The translations under genes and the position numbers were made by a program. A DNA stretch of 64,000 nucleotides. Origin: Oscarella lobularis. Its lineage: Eukaryota; Porifera; Homoscleromorpha; Homosclerophorida; Oscarellidae. The notes below the pieces were generated by a model. The model was not told where the DNA came from. It did no database searches and saw only the letters and a list, made by a program, of their open reading frames with translations. Shown piece by piece: positions 13,701 to 26,051 of the stretch (its first letter is position 1; every line of letters starts with the position of its first letter). The stretch lies in the NCBI RefSeq assembly GCF_947507565.1, contig NC_089191.1, positions 620,001-684,000 of the forward strand, given 5' to 3'.

Positions 13701-13923
13701 CGCCCGCGCCCGCGTTTTCTTCGACCAATACGGTGAAGCCCTGCTTGGTCAGCTGAGCGACGGACTGCGGTGATTGGGCGACGCGACGTTCACGTGGAAA
13801 AATTTCTTTTGGAATGCCGATCGTTATTTTGTCGTACGGTGTTCCCGTCGGCGACTGCTTGTTGCAGAAGGGACGGTAAAATGGACGGGAGAAGGAGCGC
13901 GAAAGGCGAATCACGCTTTGCAT
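10771..13923 (-). CDS. NNT: NAD(P) transhydrogenase, mitochondrial; intronless
   Basis: This proton-translocating transhydrogenase of the inner mitochondrial membrane uses the proton gradient to make NADPH from NADH. The single open frame is 1050 residues, near the ~1086 of vertebrate NNT. Residues 1-~35 form a basic, Ser/Arg-rich presequence ([15 protein letters not shown]). Next are the NAD-binding domain I of alanine-dehydrogenase type ([37 protein letters not shown]), a Pro/Ala linker near 410, the membrane domain (~430-850), and the NADP-binding domain III ([20 protein letters not shown]; ending near SEHFAK). The domain order is that of animal NNT. Having no intron is unusual here, since IDH2, TWNK and ALDH6A1 have 8-15 exons. 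It is head-to-head with IDH2. Confidence 0.97.
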   Translation of the reverse strand: MQSVIRLSRSFSRPFYRPFCNKQSPTGTPYDKITIGIPKEIFPRERRVAQSPQSVAQLTKQGFTVLVEENAGAGANFTNAQYAAAGAITRAVEEVYGADIVLKVRAPAEHPALKTHEVDLLKKGATLISFVYPAQNEDLLNRMSQRGLTVFAMDCVPRITRAQGFDALSSMANIAGYKAVVEAANIYGGFFTGQITAAGKVPPAKVLVIGGGVAGLSAIGTARSMGAIVRGFDTRAAVKEQVQSLGAEFLEVNVKESGEGTGGYAKVMSKEFIEAEMALFAKQCKEIDILISTALIPGKPAPKLISQEMVESMKEGSVIVDLAAEAGGNVAVTRPGEIHVHKGVTCIGYTDLPSRLSTQSSTLYANNVAKFLTSISTSKGHYDISMEDEVVRGAIVLKDGTVTWPPPQSAAPPPPPAPAASTSVAKEIEPPNPYMETLKTSTGITTGLLGLLALGAAQPDASFATMMTVFGLSGICGYKVVWGVTPSLHSPLMSVTNAISGMTAVGGLALAGGAFLPTNATTGLSAAAIFLSSINIAGGFLITKRMLDMFRRPGDPPEYNYLYAIPALGFMGAYLGATYAGGVSNLHQMAYLASAICCISSIGGLSTQKSARLGNAIGMVGVSTGIMATLDAMRFSPEVLAQVGGLMGVGGLIGAVIAKRIAVSDLPQLVALFHSFVGMAAVLTSGAFYLDDFAHLDQEVVHKVAIYLGTLIGGVTFTGSLIAYGKLQGLLASRALSLPGKNALNLAMATSCVGAFGYYMNTNDMTSGIACLSGTTGISFLLGLHLTASIGGADMPVVITVLNSYSGWALCAEGFMLGNQLLTTVGALIGSSGAILSYIMCKAMNRSLLSVIFGGYGTKSTGTGKPLAVTGSHTETNVDSVSDWVGDAKRVMIVPGYGAAVAKAQYAMADMAKTLTDNGVQIQFGIHPVAGRMPGQLNVLLAEAGVPYDIVYEMDEINDAFADVDVTLCVGANDIINSAALEDPNSIIAGMPVLEVWRSKQVVILKRTLGVGYADVDNPVFYKPNTAMLLGDAKSSCDSLKTKVSEHFAK

Positions 13924-14264
13924 GGTTACGAGTCACGTGCGAACCCCAAAGGAGACCCTGCAGAAAACAAAGTCCATCAGTCTACAGCTTACTAACATAA
14001 GGTTAGCTACGCTAGTAAAAAGGTATTGGGTAATAAGCCAAAGGCTTGTAGACCAAGGAACGAGCCACGTGATACTATTGGCTACATTTCCCGCCTTTTC
14101 ACGTGTTCTATACCTGACTGCTATTCGTCTGCTGCAACTTTACGCGGGAAACGCCATCCTAGACCGACGCCGTGTCCCCAGCTCCGGCCACGTCTCAAAC
14201 CACAAGTCACGTGCTTAAGTCGTGGTGTTAACGCGCTCCTTCTCTCCTCGTACGAAAGGTCAAC
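13924..14264. promoter_or_regulatory. Bidirectional NNT/IDH2 promoter with four CACGTG boxes
   Basis: Only 341 bp separate the two divergent start codons. Perfect CACGTG palindromes occur at 13934-13939, 14066-14071, 14100-14105 and 14208-14213, and a fifth lies inside IDH2 exon 1 at 14382-14387. An inverted CCAAT box (ATTGGC) is near 14077. CACGTG is the E-box bound by bHLH-zipper factors of the USF, MYC/MAX and MITF/TFE families. The count is seen directly; the factor is not known. Confidence 0.75.
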
Positions 14265-16268
<2,004 letters not shown>

Positions 16269-16642
16269 ACCCTTTTTGTCGTCCACTGTGTTGATTGGAC
16301 GTTCTCTGATGAATTCAGTGTTTCGTGTTTTGCTACATTCGTGCGCGTCTGCTACCGGTGCACTTCTTCGTTATGGCAAAACAACGTCATTCTCATTGGA
16401 GGTGAATCAATAATTATTTTATGAGTAAGCGTTTTTTTGTTCTAATTGGTTACAGAGAAAGATAGTCCGTCAACGACCCCACCCAAGAAGCGATTAGAAA
16501 GAAGACAAGGAAAGTAAGGGGGGAGGGGAGCGGCAGTCGTTCAATTCTTGAACGTTTACCGGTGGAAGTTTCGTTCGTTTGCGTAATAACTCTGATACAT
16601 TTTAGAGTGTGTTCACTTCAAGTCTCAAAGGGTCTAAAGTCA
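16269..16642. other. Intergenic, convergent ends of IDH2 and TWNK
   Basis: 374 bp of 3' flank from both genes. An in-frame stretch at 16228-16413 shows no family similarity or splice support. A G-rich run (GGGGGGAGGGGAG type) lies near 16518-16532. No gene was supported. Confidence 0.6.
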
Positions 16643-19190
16643 CTATTTCAAAGAACGGATGACTCTCTTCGCGGAATCAGCCGCCGAATCCTTCATTCTC
16701 GTCGCAAAACTCGATAGGCCAACTCCCGCAGTCTTCTTTCCAGTAGCAATTTTCTTCTTCGCCGGAATAGGGGGCTCACTCTCAATCTCTCTCGCCGTAT
16801 AGCCGCACATCGACAGAGAGTCCGGATTGAATTGAAGTCCCATTTTCCCTAGAGTACCACTGAATCGATTCTTCATCACCTAGACAGTGCCATCACCTAG
16901 TATTAATTTTTAGTCCATGATTTCTCCGCTTCATACCTGGATCTGCTTTGTTCCAGTGGATAATTTTGGCGCTTGGAGTATGAGGACGTTATCGGCTTCC
17001 TGAGTTGCTTTAGCTGATCCAAATATAGACGCCAGTCTCAAATCAACGTCGTCATTTTCCTACATTAGAAATAGAGATGAAGAGGGGATGCTTACGCTTA
17101 GGTGAATTTCCTCTACTTTTCTCGGATGTATCACAAGCGTCACGTGAACGTTTTTTAGCGTGGCGAATTTTCGAAATTCAGCTATAGTGACATCCTGAAA
17201 ATGAAACCGATCGTGCCTAAAAAGCAAATCAATATCCTCTTATTATTAGCTATTCAATTAACTGACCTCAAATCAGTACTCATCATGAACTGAAGATTGT
17301 CAATCACAACGTGTTGGATATCAAACACGTCAGCCGCGTGGCTCATTGTCTAAGAAATATTATTCCCTTATTTATTTATCATACTTTTTCAGTGTACTCA
17401 CATTGATGACGTCATAAATCGTCTGCGCTCCGTGAAAGCTCATGAAATAGAGCCCCAATTTTTCAAATCTATCTGCCCAATAATTGAACGCCTTTGCATT
17501 CTTTTCCAAGTTCAGCCTAAGAGTCGTCATACATGGTCAAATTCAGGATAAGAGTTGCGTCAATATACCCGGAAAACTGGCTGATCATCATTTTTATTAA
17601 TCGCGTATTGCGCACTTCGAACGATCCCCACAAGGTTTTCACCTGAGATTAAATTATCAGAGAAGGTATACACCTCTACGAGTTTCCTACTCCTTGCGTG
17701 CAAAGGTCAAGAGAATATTCGCTCATGAACGTGGTCTTCCCTGAACCGGTAGGTCCCGTGAAAACGGTCAGCTCGCCGCGTCGATGACCTTTGAGAATTT
17801 TTGTCAGAGACGGAAATCGTTGCCATGGAATTCCGGCCACTTGGTCGGGGTGCGCAATTTCGTGGTATACAGCATCTCGTAGCTTAGACGCGATTCGAAT
17901 CACTTCGCATTTTTAATTAATCAATTATGCCTACTTGACGAAAGTCGAGAATCTTTTCGTGGCGTGCAGACGAAGCGCTATTGATTATATCATTCAAATC
18001 TCTACCCTTGAAAGAACATATATAGTTTTGCCGTCAGGGCTGCGCACAACTCAAACTTTATTTAGAGCTTCTAGAGGTGCTTCAGTGTTCGATCTAGGTA
18101 TGGGAAATCGCAGAAAGAAAAGGAAGCGTAGCGGCTACTCGCCTCACTAAGCGCACGTCGATTGACTCCAAATCTAAGATACGATCCAATTTGCTTCGCG
18201 ATTTTCCATCAAGCCACAAAACGAGCTTTTTCGACTTGCTAAGATAGTCAAGAGGAGACTGCGCTAGTCGAGGAGAGAGGCACATGGCCGGTAAGCCAGT
18301 GGACTCATGCACGGCTACAGCATCGATTTCAGATGCAGTGATAATGATCTGGAATGGAAACATCTATTGTCTATACCCCCATATGGCTCTAGCGTCTCAC
18401 TGTTTTATCCGAATCTTGCACTGTGTGCCATCCAAACGGCTTCACTCGTTCACTCAAGCTACATAAGACCACATCGTTCGAAAAATTCTATACCTGCCTA
18501 ATAAATTTCACTTGGGAAATGAAGATGATGCGGTTTTGCACTGAAGTAGGAGCTTTTCAATCGATTTTCCATCAGTGGAATGCCAAGGCATAGCCAACCA
18601 GTCTCGCCCCTTTAGAATTACCATTATTCAGTAGAGTGTGGTTGCCTACTTTGTATGCGTCATACCTTAACTGAAGCCAAGCGAATCTCATACTTGGCCA
18701 AACTTTCTTCACTCAGGAGCTAGGGAAGATTAACTGCAGGCTTCAGATTGCAATTCTTGCTTACCTCTATGACACAATTTTTCCTAAGCTTTTTTACAGC
18801 CGCCTGATTGCTCAGGGAAATCGATTTAGCAGACGACCATGTGCTTTGTATAACAGGTACATGCAGGGAAGACGTCTTCTCTAATAGTTCTTCCCAATTT
18901 CCTAATGTTAGTACAGCACGTGAGCATCACTATTACAGCTAAGGGAAAGAAGGATTTGCTGCTGTACCAGACGCTTCACACGCGGAGCACATATATTTTC
19001 CGGTTGATTTATGTACTCTTATAGTGTCTCTCGTCAATTGGAGCTCGGCCTTCTTGCTGCAATTCCATTGTCCGCAATCAATCGTTCCCGTTTCTTCCCC
19101 GATCATTTTTCCTGCAGTGGCAGGCTGACTAGAGGCAAATAGATGACGGTAGGGTGCAGCGTTTCTGGAAATTGTACGCAGAGAATGCAT
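16643..19190 (-). CDS. TWNK: Twinkle, mitochondrial replicative DNA helicase
   Basis: A RecA-like hexameric helicase that unwinds mtDNA at the replication fork. Fifteen exons keep frame: 19190-18968, 18901-18765, 18719-18666, 18609-18512, 18458-18401, 18348-18143, 18093-18057, 18006-17935, 17882-17691, 17642-17569, 17516-17402, 17349-17267, 17216-17096, 17059-16937 and 16879-16643. The product is 609 residues (human 684). The primase-like N-terminal half includes [19 protein letters not shown]. The helicase half has Walker A GPTGSGKT (about 338-345) and Walker B VVIDN (Asp about 439). The C-terminus follows the family (VMKNRFSG). The N-terminus is basic and Ser/Arg-rich, as for import. The intron after 18143 has a GC donor (GAG|GCGAGT), and exon 18093-18057 is only 37 nt. 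Confidence 0.93.
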
Positions 19191-19461
19191 GTGGATTGTG
19201 GAATGTGGAAGTGAAGTGCGCTACAGAGGATCGTCAGGCTTTGCAAGAGCTTTTCGAGAGGATAAAGAACGAAACGAACCAGAACCACTCCGAGGTGAGC
19301 AGATATGAAGTCGAGATCTGTGTCCCCGTCCATGTTTGAGAGAGAGGGACCTCCTTTGGGGGGCAACGCATGTTTACACAGTACAGACATATGGCGCTAG
19401 AACAGTGTCAAAAATAATAAACCATACGAATAAATGAATGAATGAATGAATGAATGAATGA

Positions 19462-19629
19462 ATCATTGCTATGAAATCATTGCTATGAAATCATAGCTAT
19501 GAAATCATAGCTATGTTTTCATTGCTATGAAAACATAGCTATGAAAACATAGCTATGAAAACATAGCTATGAAAACATAGCTATGAAAACATAGCTATGA
19601 AAACATAGCTATGAAAACATAGCTATGTT
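19462..19629. repeat. CATAGCTATG palindrome array, left arm
   Basis: Tandem ~14-bp units built on the self-complementary decamer CATAGCTATG, with degenerate copies reading CATTGCTATG at the outer edge. The inverted partner lies at about 20390-20515 in the same element. Confidence 0.85.
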
Positions 19630-20389
19630 GTCGGGGTCCTGTGAAAGACCCCGTGATCAAAAACTGCTCCACTTTGTAAGGGAGGGGAAAAGTGCTTTAT
19701 TTAATAAAATAAAAAAATTGCAGAGTGTTTCGGTTTCATGCGCGGGCAGTTTTTGGACAGGGTCATGCCCAGGACACCAACGAGCAGTTTTTCATTACGA
19801 GGTCTTGCTCAGCACCGACGAGCAGTTTTTCATCACGACGTCTTGCTCAGGACCCCATGACCTACTGCAGTGCATGGCACGGTACTTAGGACACAACCAT
19901 ATGTTTTACGTACCTGTCAAGGTGCCGGAAATTGTCCTTCTTACCATTCCTGCATGCTTTTCTTGTAACCTTTTCACCCTAATTGTTAAAAAAATGAATA
20001 AAAAGTAAACGCTGACCGTTTGGCCTACCTGAATTATCTTCAAACATAGCAAACGTCGATTGACGTTGAATCCCTTTATCCTTTCACCAGCGGAGCTCCA
20101 GGCGAAGAGATCTGAAGCCAATTCGCCTGAAACCTTTGAACCAGTTCTGAAAGTACTCTTTGCGTTGTGGTGAGTTGAGTTCTTGTTGTCGAGTTGCACT
20201 ATGAGAAATAAATGAGTTTGAAGGAGTTTTTAACTAATTATTTAATTATTCATTGACTTGACAAACTCCATTTATGATTTTTTACCTTACGAGCGGATGA
20301 ACGCTGTTGGGCGAGCGGTCGACTTCGCTTCGCCCAACTCTCAGAATCCATCTGCATAGCGCACGCGAAACGTTCTGTCCACTCACTAA

Positions 20390-20568
20390 ACATAGCTATG
20401 AAAACATAGCTATGAAAACATAGCTATGAAATCATAGCTATGATTTCATAGCAATGAAAACATAGCTATGATTTTATAGCTATGATTTCATAGCAATGAT
20501 TTCATAGCAATGATTCATTCATTCATTCATTCATTCATTCATTCATTCATTCATTCATTCATTCATTC
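20390..20568. repeat. CATAGCTATG array plus (ATTC)n, right arm
   Basis: Mirror image of the left arm: CATAGCTATG units, then degenerate CATAGCAATG units, then an (ATTC)n run leading to the terminal repeat. Each unit is itself a palindrome, so the arm can also fold locally. Confidence 0.85.
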
Positions 20569-20657
20569 GTATGGTTTATTATTTTTGACACTGTTCTAGC
20601 GCCATACAGACAAAAATAGACAGCATGCAAGCAGCAGACAAACTCGCTATCAGTTCC

Positions 20658-21668
20658 TCACTTGATCAAATGCGGATCGGGACACACTTTTGGAGTCGCC
20701 GGCTTCGGAACCGAAGCGATTTGCTTCCACTCGTCATCGCTCAATTCAAAATCGAATATGTTGAGATTTTCTGCCATGTGATCGTCATTCCACGTTCTCG
20801 GATTGAGCAAAATGTTCTTCTGCCACGCCCAACGCAGTAGAATCTGAGCCGGCGACTTCGAGTGCGCCTTAGCAATCTCCTTGACGACAGGCAAATCCAA
20901 AATAGTCGAATTCCAATCACGATGATCGGGACCCCAATCGGGAGTGCCCAGCGGCGCGTACGAATTCACGGCAATCGAATGATTCTGACAGAATTCGACA
21001 AGCCCGTCCTCGTGCCAATAGGGATGATACTCGATTTGATTGACAGACGGCACCAGACTCTTAAGATCTAGAATATCCTGAATGTGATTCTGTTCGAAAT
21101 TCGACACGCCGATCGCTTTTGCGCCACCCGACTTGAAAATCTTCTCCAAGGCGAGCCACGACGATTGCCGGCACTCTTTATCCGACCCGGAAATGAGTTT
21201 GCATTTGGGGTCGCTTGATTTCAACGGCAGCGGTCCGGGCCAGTGAATCAGTAATAGATCGACATACGTTAGATTCATCTGCGTGAGAATTTCCTGAAAT
21301 TGCTCCAGAGTGTCGTTGTAGCCGGGCGGGAGTCCGCCGACTTTTGACGTGATGAATATCTCGCTTCGATGTACCTCCGTTTGATGAAGCACTGCCATTC
21401 CCACGCCCGCCTCGCCGCGGTAGTCGTACGCCGTGTCGATTCGACGTCCGCCCGCTTTGAGCCACGCCGAGACGGCCGTCGCGGTGACGCTATTGTTCCA
21501 ATACTCGGCTTTTTGGCCGGGATGACTTGCATAGCCAAACGTGCCGATTCCCATTGCCTGCATCGTGATTCCCGGTACCGCGGCATTTTTCAGTGTTATG
21601 CTGGGAACGTTGAGCGCCAGGGCGCTTGGGAAGAGCAGCGAAATGAATAGCAAACGAAACATAGGCAA
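20658..21668 (-). CDS. Secreted aldo-keto reductase family protein, intronless
   Basis: A TIM-barrel NADPH-dependent carbonyl reductase of the AKR superfamily, 336 residues in one exon. The family's catalytic tetrad is visible: Asp78 and Tyr83 in DTAYDY, Lys109 in TSKVGG and His142 in LLIHWPG. Further AKR signatures are GVSNFEQNHI and the C-terminal NPRTWNDDH region. Unlike cytosolic AKRs it opens with a hydrophobic leader (MPMFRLLFISLLFPSALAL) and has several N-glycosylation sequons (NNS, NDT, NLT, NHS, NST), so it is probably secreted or in the secretory lumen. A CACGTG lies at 21695-21700, 27 bp upstream of the start. The substrate cannot be inferred. The lack of introns, beside intron-rich genes, leaves retroposition or transfer open. 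Confidence 0.9.
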   Translation of the reverse strand: MPMFRLLFISLLFPSALALNVPSITLKNAAVPGITMQAMGIGTFGYASHPGQKAEYWNNSVTATAVSAWLKAGGRRIDTAYDYRGEAGVGMAVLHQTEVHRSEIFITSKVGGLPPGYNDTLEQFQEILTQMNLTYVDLLLIHWPGPLPLKSSDPKCKLISGSDKECRQSSWLALEKIFKSGGAKAIGVSNFEQNHIQDILDLKSLVPSVNQIEYHPYWHEDGLVEFCQNHSIAVNSYAPLGTPDWGPDHRDWNSTILDLPVVKEIAKAHSKSPAQILLRWAWQKNILLNPRTWNDDHMAENLNIFDFELSDDEWKQIASVPKPATPKVCPDPHLIK

Positions 21669-21854
21669 CAGAGTACTCAGAAGTAGATCTCACTCACGTG
21701 GTTTTCACTCCCTTGTGACACGATTCTATCGTCTCCCCCAGTGTCACGCAATTATTATGCGATATCGTTTCTATGAGGAAAACGGACAGACGAAAAAAAG
21801 TAGTCAAGTTACGCGTACAAAGAAAAGCTAAATGTCTTTCTCTCTCTCTTTACT

Positions 21855-24665
21855 CTACGGATTGTCCCCTATGGTTTGCTGTCTTTTTTGTAAACGGCCT
21901 TTGAGTTCGTCGTCGGCACCGTGGGCTGGATTGTCGTCTACTGGCTTCGCTTCTCGCACTACCTTTCGTCTGTTAGCCATCAACTAAAGAGAACAACTAT
22001 AAGCGCAATCGTTTCCTATACATAATAATTGGTACCTCTTTCAGAAGTTCTTCACCAGTGTTGGGTATCACTTTCGGTGGCTGAGGCGGCACCGGCGACA
22101 AATTGACAAACTTTTGCGAAGCTAAAACAGAAGATTTCTCAACAGAAATCAAATAGCCAGACTACCGGTAACCTTGTGGAGGCCCAGTCGCCGTTTCCCT
22201 ATAATACTCATCCAAATCCGGAGACATAGGATCACTGTCAACTGGTAGAGGCGGCGGCGGCGGTGGCAACGTAGCCGAGACATTCTCATCCAAACCATTT
22301 TGATCTAGAAGAGGTGGCGGCGGAGGCGGTGGCAAACCGGCGGCATCTTCTAGTAGTGGCGGAGGTGGCGGCACAGACGAGCTCCCTTCGAGAGGAGGAG
22401 GCGGAGGCGGCACTGCGGCGGTGGTCGACTCGTTATTGACGGCACCGCGGAGAGCGTCGGCGAGCGGCGATGGTCTCATCTCCGCCTCGTCGCCCTTCGA
22501 CGCCGACTTGAGAGCATCGAGCAACGATTTCCTATTTTCCCGTTTTTCTTCTTCGTAATTTCGAGGCGGAACCGGCGGACTCTCCTCGCTTTGAGCCGGC
22601 GGACGCGACGTCTTTCTCACCAACGACGGCTGCTTGTTGACCTTAGCATAAAGGGGCTCGACGTCCCCCTGTTTGTTGAGCTTAGTATAAGGCGATTCGA
22701 CGTCTTGCTTTTTTCCTTCATTGACGTCTGGGGTTTTTTGAGCTGCTTCAACGCGTTTGACGACCGGCGACTGTCCCTTTCGCTCTTGCCGAGGCGTCGA
22801 TATGATGTGCGCTCGAGAAATTGCCGGCGTCACCGCCACTATCGCCGGATCGACCATGTCGAGTTCCTCGTCGGGCGGCGGCGGCGGCCCGTCGGCGAGA
22901 GACGGCGCTTCGCTTTGTCGTCGTTCTTGCCGCCCTTCGAGTACTTGTACGTGCACGGGAACGGACTGAAGCGATTCGGTCGGCGTCTCGGGCGGCGAAA
23001 GGGTCGGCGTTCGCTTTTCGAGGGATTTGTCGTTGACGAGCGACGATACGGAATAGATGGGAACGATTGACGTTTTAGGCTCGTTGCGTTTCGGTTCGAC
23101 GGGATCGTGCCAGCCGGTGAATTCCTCCGGTGCGATAGGCCGAACCTGTTCTTTCTCCTCCTCTTTTCGCATAGTCGCCACGCGCTTTGCGAGGTCGCCG
23201 CCCGTGCATGCAATGACGTAGTCGGCCACTTCGCCGCCGACTTGAATAGCCAGCTCATACGGAGTGTACCCGTCCTATAAAAAAGAGTTAGGTCTGAATT
23301 TAATTAGATTTGCTTACGTTGTCCTTTTGGTGAATGTCGATTCCGTTCTGAACGAGCAAGCGGAGACAAGCCGTTTGCCTGGATTGAACGAACTCGTTAT
23401 ATTTGGATGTTTCCAAGAACAAGACTTCTCATACCCATTATCTGCTGCGTCGTGGGCAGGCGTTCCTCCGTCCATGTCCTTGGTGTTCATTGCTTGCTTT
23501 CCTTTCTTAGCGCTTAGCATCCAGGCAAGGCATTCATATCTTCCCATAGCTAGAGGAAGAAATACTTATTGTGCATTTTATTATTAAGTTAGGACTCCTT
23601 TACCAGCTGCGAAATGGAGTGGCGTTGCACCGTCCTTCGTCTTGTCGCACACCGCCGACTCGCCTACTTTTTTGACGAGCCATTTGACCGTTTCCAAGTG
23701 GCCTCCCTGCGTTGCGGCGTGAATCGACGTCATGCCGTCGGCAGCGCGAGCCAACGGCTCTCCTTTGCACACCGTCACCATGTACTGAACCAAAGCAAAG
23801 TGGCCCTCCTGAGCAGCAAAATAAACGGGCGTCGTCCCTGGAAACGCCCATCTTGAGCAACACGTAACGCAGTTTTTTGTCGACTAACCTTTGTCGTCTT
23901 TCCAATTGACCGCCTTATTGCCGGTGTATCGCAGCAAGAGACGACAGCAGTCCATGTTGCCTAGAGAAGAAATGTCAGGAGGCCCACCCACCGTGGTGGA
24001 CATATATTCACCAATTGCTGCGGCAAAGTGAAGGCTTGTTGCTCCCGTCTGATTCTTCGCTTTTGGTGAAGAACGAGCCTCTTCCAAGAGCCATCGAATG
24101 CATTCGATTTGCTCGCGCAACGTGGCGAGATGCAGCGCAATTTGTCCGTAACGATCCTTCACTTGAATCGTCGACGAATCGTGCGCGTAGAGAAGCTTGA
24201 GCGATTCGAGTTTGCCTTGGGAAGCAGCTAAATGGGTAGCTGTTTCTCCGTTTTTCGCCTATACACAAAAGATTGGCGCGGGTAGGCGTGACCTAAGTCG
24301 AAGTTGTAAACAGAAGCAACCGGAGACTATTTCGTCGTGTAGAAGTGCGTATAGAGCGTGCGGAAAACTGTTCGTTTACTCTTCCGAACCGATTTTCTAC
24401 TGCCACGCCCAAATTTAAAGTTTTCTACCTTGCTTTTGAGATCCATTCCTGAATTTTTCAATAACCACTTGAGACACTCGTTTCGACCGGCGCGAGCTGA
24501 TAGATGAAGTGCCGTTGCACCTTTGCTATCGCCGGCGCACGATTTATTGGGGTTGGCCTCGAAGGCCGAAATGAGGCACTCCAAGTGTCCGACGTGGGCC
24601 GCCTTGAGCGCGTGGAGATTGACTCGACGGCAGTCCTTGCATATTCGACCGCCAGGTCGCGACAT
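21855..24665 (-). CDS. Espin-like ankyrin/WH2 actin-bundling protein
   Basis: Nine exons keep frame: 24665-24429, 24258-24012, 23960-23889, 23837-23604, 23549-23435, 23378-23318, 23274-22173, 22121-22036 and 21983-21855, giving 760 residues. Residues 1-~340 are about nine ankyrin repeats (GATALHLSARAG, DGMTSIHAATQGGH, GGTPAHDAADNG). A charged linker follows, then WH2-like segments near 568-604 (RKSLLDALKSASKG; LADALRGAVNN), interleaved poly-proline runs and a basic C-terminal tail. This order is that of vertebrate espin and espin-like proteins, which bundle parallel actin in microvilli and stereocilia. In a sponge the likely site would be choanocyte collar microvilli, which is inference. A Met 19 codons upstream in frame is a possible alternative start. 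It is divergent with the Kelch gene. Confidence 0.82.
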
Positions 24666-24871
24666 GACGAAAAAAATGAAGGCAAGGCAAGGGAGGTGGT
24701 TAGAATCAAAAGCTGTCAACAAGCAACGCCCACTGCAGGGAAAGAAACGCGATTGGCTCTCGTCCTATGACATCACAACATTCATAAATAGGCGTGGACA
24801 AGTGATCCGGGCGGCACGTTTGATTTCCATATACGGGCCGACGAACGTCATTCGCGCAGTCATCGCAAGGC

Positions 24872-26001
24872 ATGAAGACGCTTCTTTCTCTCGCCACTCT
24901 TCTACTCTACGCTTCATCGGCCACAAGCGCGACCCTAAGTAAGAAAAAAACCCCGTCTCCTAAGCGCATTTCCCCAAAAAGGCCTCCCTAGCGTGGTCTC
25001 TCGTCGACGGCAACGTGTCGTACATCGACGGCAACGCGAAAGACACGCGCCACTATCCCGGCTCGCGTCGCGCGCCCGCCTACTGGAGCGACGACGTCGG
25101 CAACGCGCTTCTCTACGGCGGTTCGAAGTCGTCGAAAAATCTCTGGCTTTTCAACGCGACAAACGGCCAATGGCGAATCGTTCGCGCGCGCGCGTCGTCC
25201 GAACGACCGCCGGCCCGTCGCAAGGCGATCATGTGCGCGAACGCGCGTCGTCTTTTCGGAGAAAGCGAAACGAGAGTCCTCTTGTACGGCGGCGAACGAT
25301 CGTTCGGCGAATCGATGCGATCCGCGTGGATTTTCTCCTTCGCGAATATGACGTGGAAACGCGTGGGCGTGGTCGTGCCAAATAGTTTGGGTCTCGTGTC
25401 GGTGCAGTCGTGGTGCGACTCGGCGAACGGCGTCGCGTATTTATTCGGTGGATTAGTCGGTCGACATGCGATGGACGGTTTTTGGAAATTTTCTTTTGAG
25501 ACGTTGACGTTCGAGCGCATCGATATCCGATTGCCGCCTCGACGTTACGGAGGAATGACGTGGATGACGTCGAGGGGGGAGTTCTGGTTGTTTAGCGGTG
25601 AAGGCGTCGATTCGGCCGATATGTGGGTCTATGATTTATTCAAAAACGAATGGGAAATCGCTTCNNNNNNNNNNNNNNNNNNNNNNNNNNNNNNNNNNNN
25701 NNNNNNNNNNNNNNNNNNNNNNNNNNNNNNNNNNNNNNNNNNNNNNNNNNNNNNNNNNNNNNNNNNNNNNNNNNNNNNNNNNNNNNNNNNNNNNNNNNNN
25801 NNNNNNNNNNNNNNNNNNNNNNNNNNNNNNNNNNNNNNNNNNNNNNNNNNNNNNNNNNNNNNNNTATGGAGCTCCTTTCCGCCATCTCGGTGCGAAATCG
25901 AGCTCGGCGCGCGTCGTTCATCCTCACAACACGAAGAAATCGATCTTCCATCGATCGTAGACGAAGAACGGAGACCGAATTTTGGAAAGAGAATCCTATA
26001 G
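24872..26001 (+). CDS. Secreted Kelch-repeat protein, interrupted by assembly gap
   Basis: Exon 1 (24872-24938) encodes a signal peptide (MKTLLSLATLLLYASSATS). After a 53-bp intron, exon 2 starts at 24992 (phase 1) with WSLVDGNVSYIDGN and runs into the N gap at 25665. At least four Kelch blades are visible (PGSRRAPAYWSDD, ALLYGGS, VAYLFGGLVGRH, GEFWLFSGEG), each ending in a WxF-type strand such as NLWLFNATNGQW. The family is a beta-propeller and its partner is unknown. The frame after the gap is not determined because the gap length is nominal. One frame, with a stop at 25999-26001, continues with a charged tail; two other frames are also open for a short distance. The 3' end is therefore provisional. 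Confidence 0.75.
25665..25864. other. Assembly gap, 200 N
   Basis: Exactly 200 unspecified bases, a conventional gap size, inside the Kelch gene. Translations across it are meaningless. Confidence 1.
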
Positions 26002-26051
26002 GGGGCTCTCCTGACGCTCTGGAGGAGATTATCTTACGAAACGTGGCCTAA

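Larger units (their letters stand above)
19390..20606. mobile_element. Inverted-repeat transposable element, non-autonomous, 1.2 kb
   Basis: The ends are perfect inverted copies: TATGGCGCTAGAACAGTGTC at 19390 and its reverse complement ending at 20606. Both ends continue inward through AAAAATAATAAACCATACGAA, then (GAAT)n, then many copies of the 10-bp palindrome CATAGCTATG spaced by AAAA or AATC, giving terminal inverted repeats of about 230 bp. A direct 6-bp duplication CAGACA flanks it at 19384-19389 and 20607-20612. No transposase was recognised in the ~770-bp core. The core contains two copies of a ~35-bp sequence (GAGCAGTTTTTCAT..CTTGCTCAG) near 19780 and 19820, and a GTTGGGCGA/TCGCCCAAC hairpin near 20314-20346. 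It looks like a MITE-like element; I cannot name the superfamily. Confidence 0.85.

Noticed and set aside
19625-20199. Frames of ~100-127 codons within the inverted-repeat element as a transposase
   Set aside because: No catalytic motif or family resemblance; composition is low-complexity and Cys/Leu-rich.
24939-24964. A 26-nt intron in the Kelch gene
   Set aside because: A 53-bp intron ending at 24991 (CCCTAG acceptor) restores the same frame with normal size.
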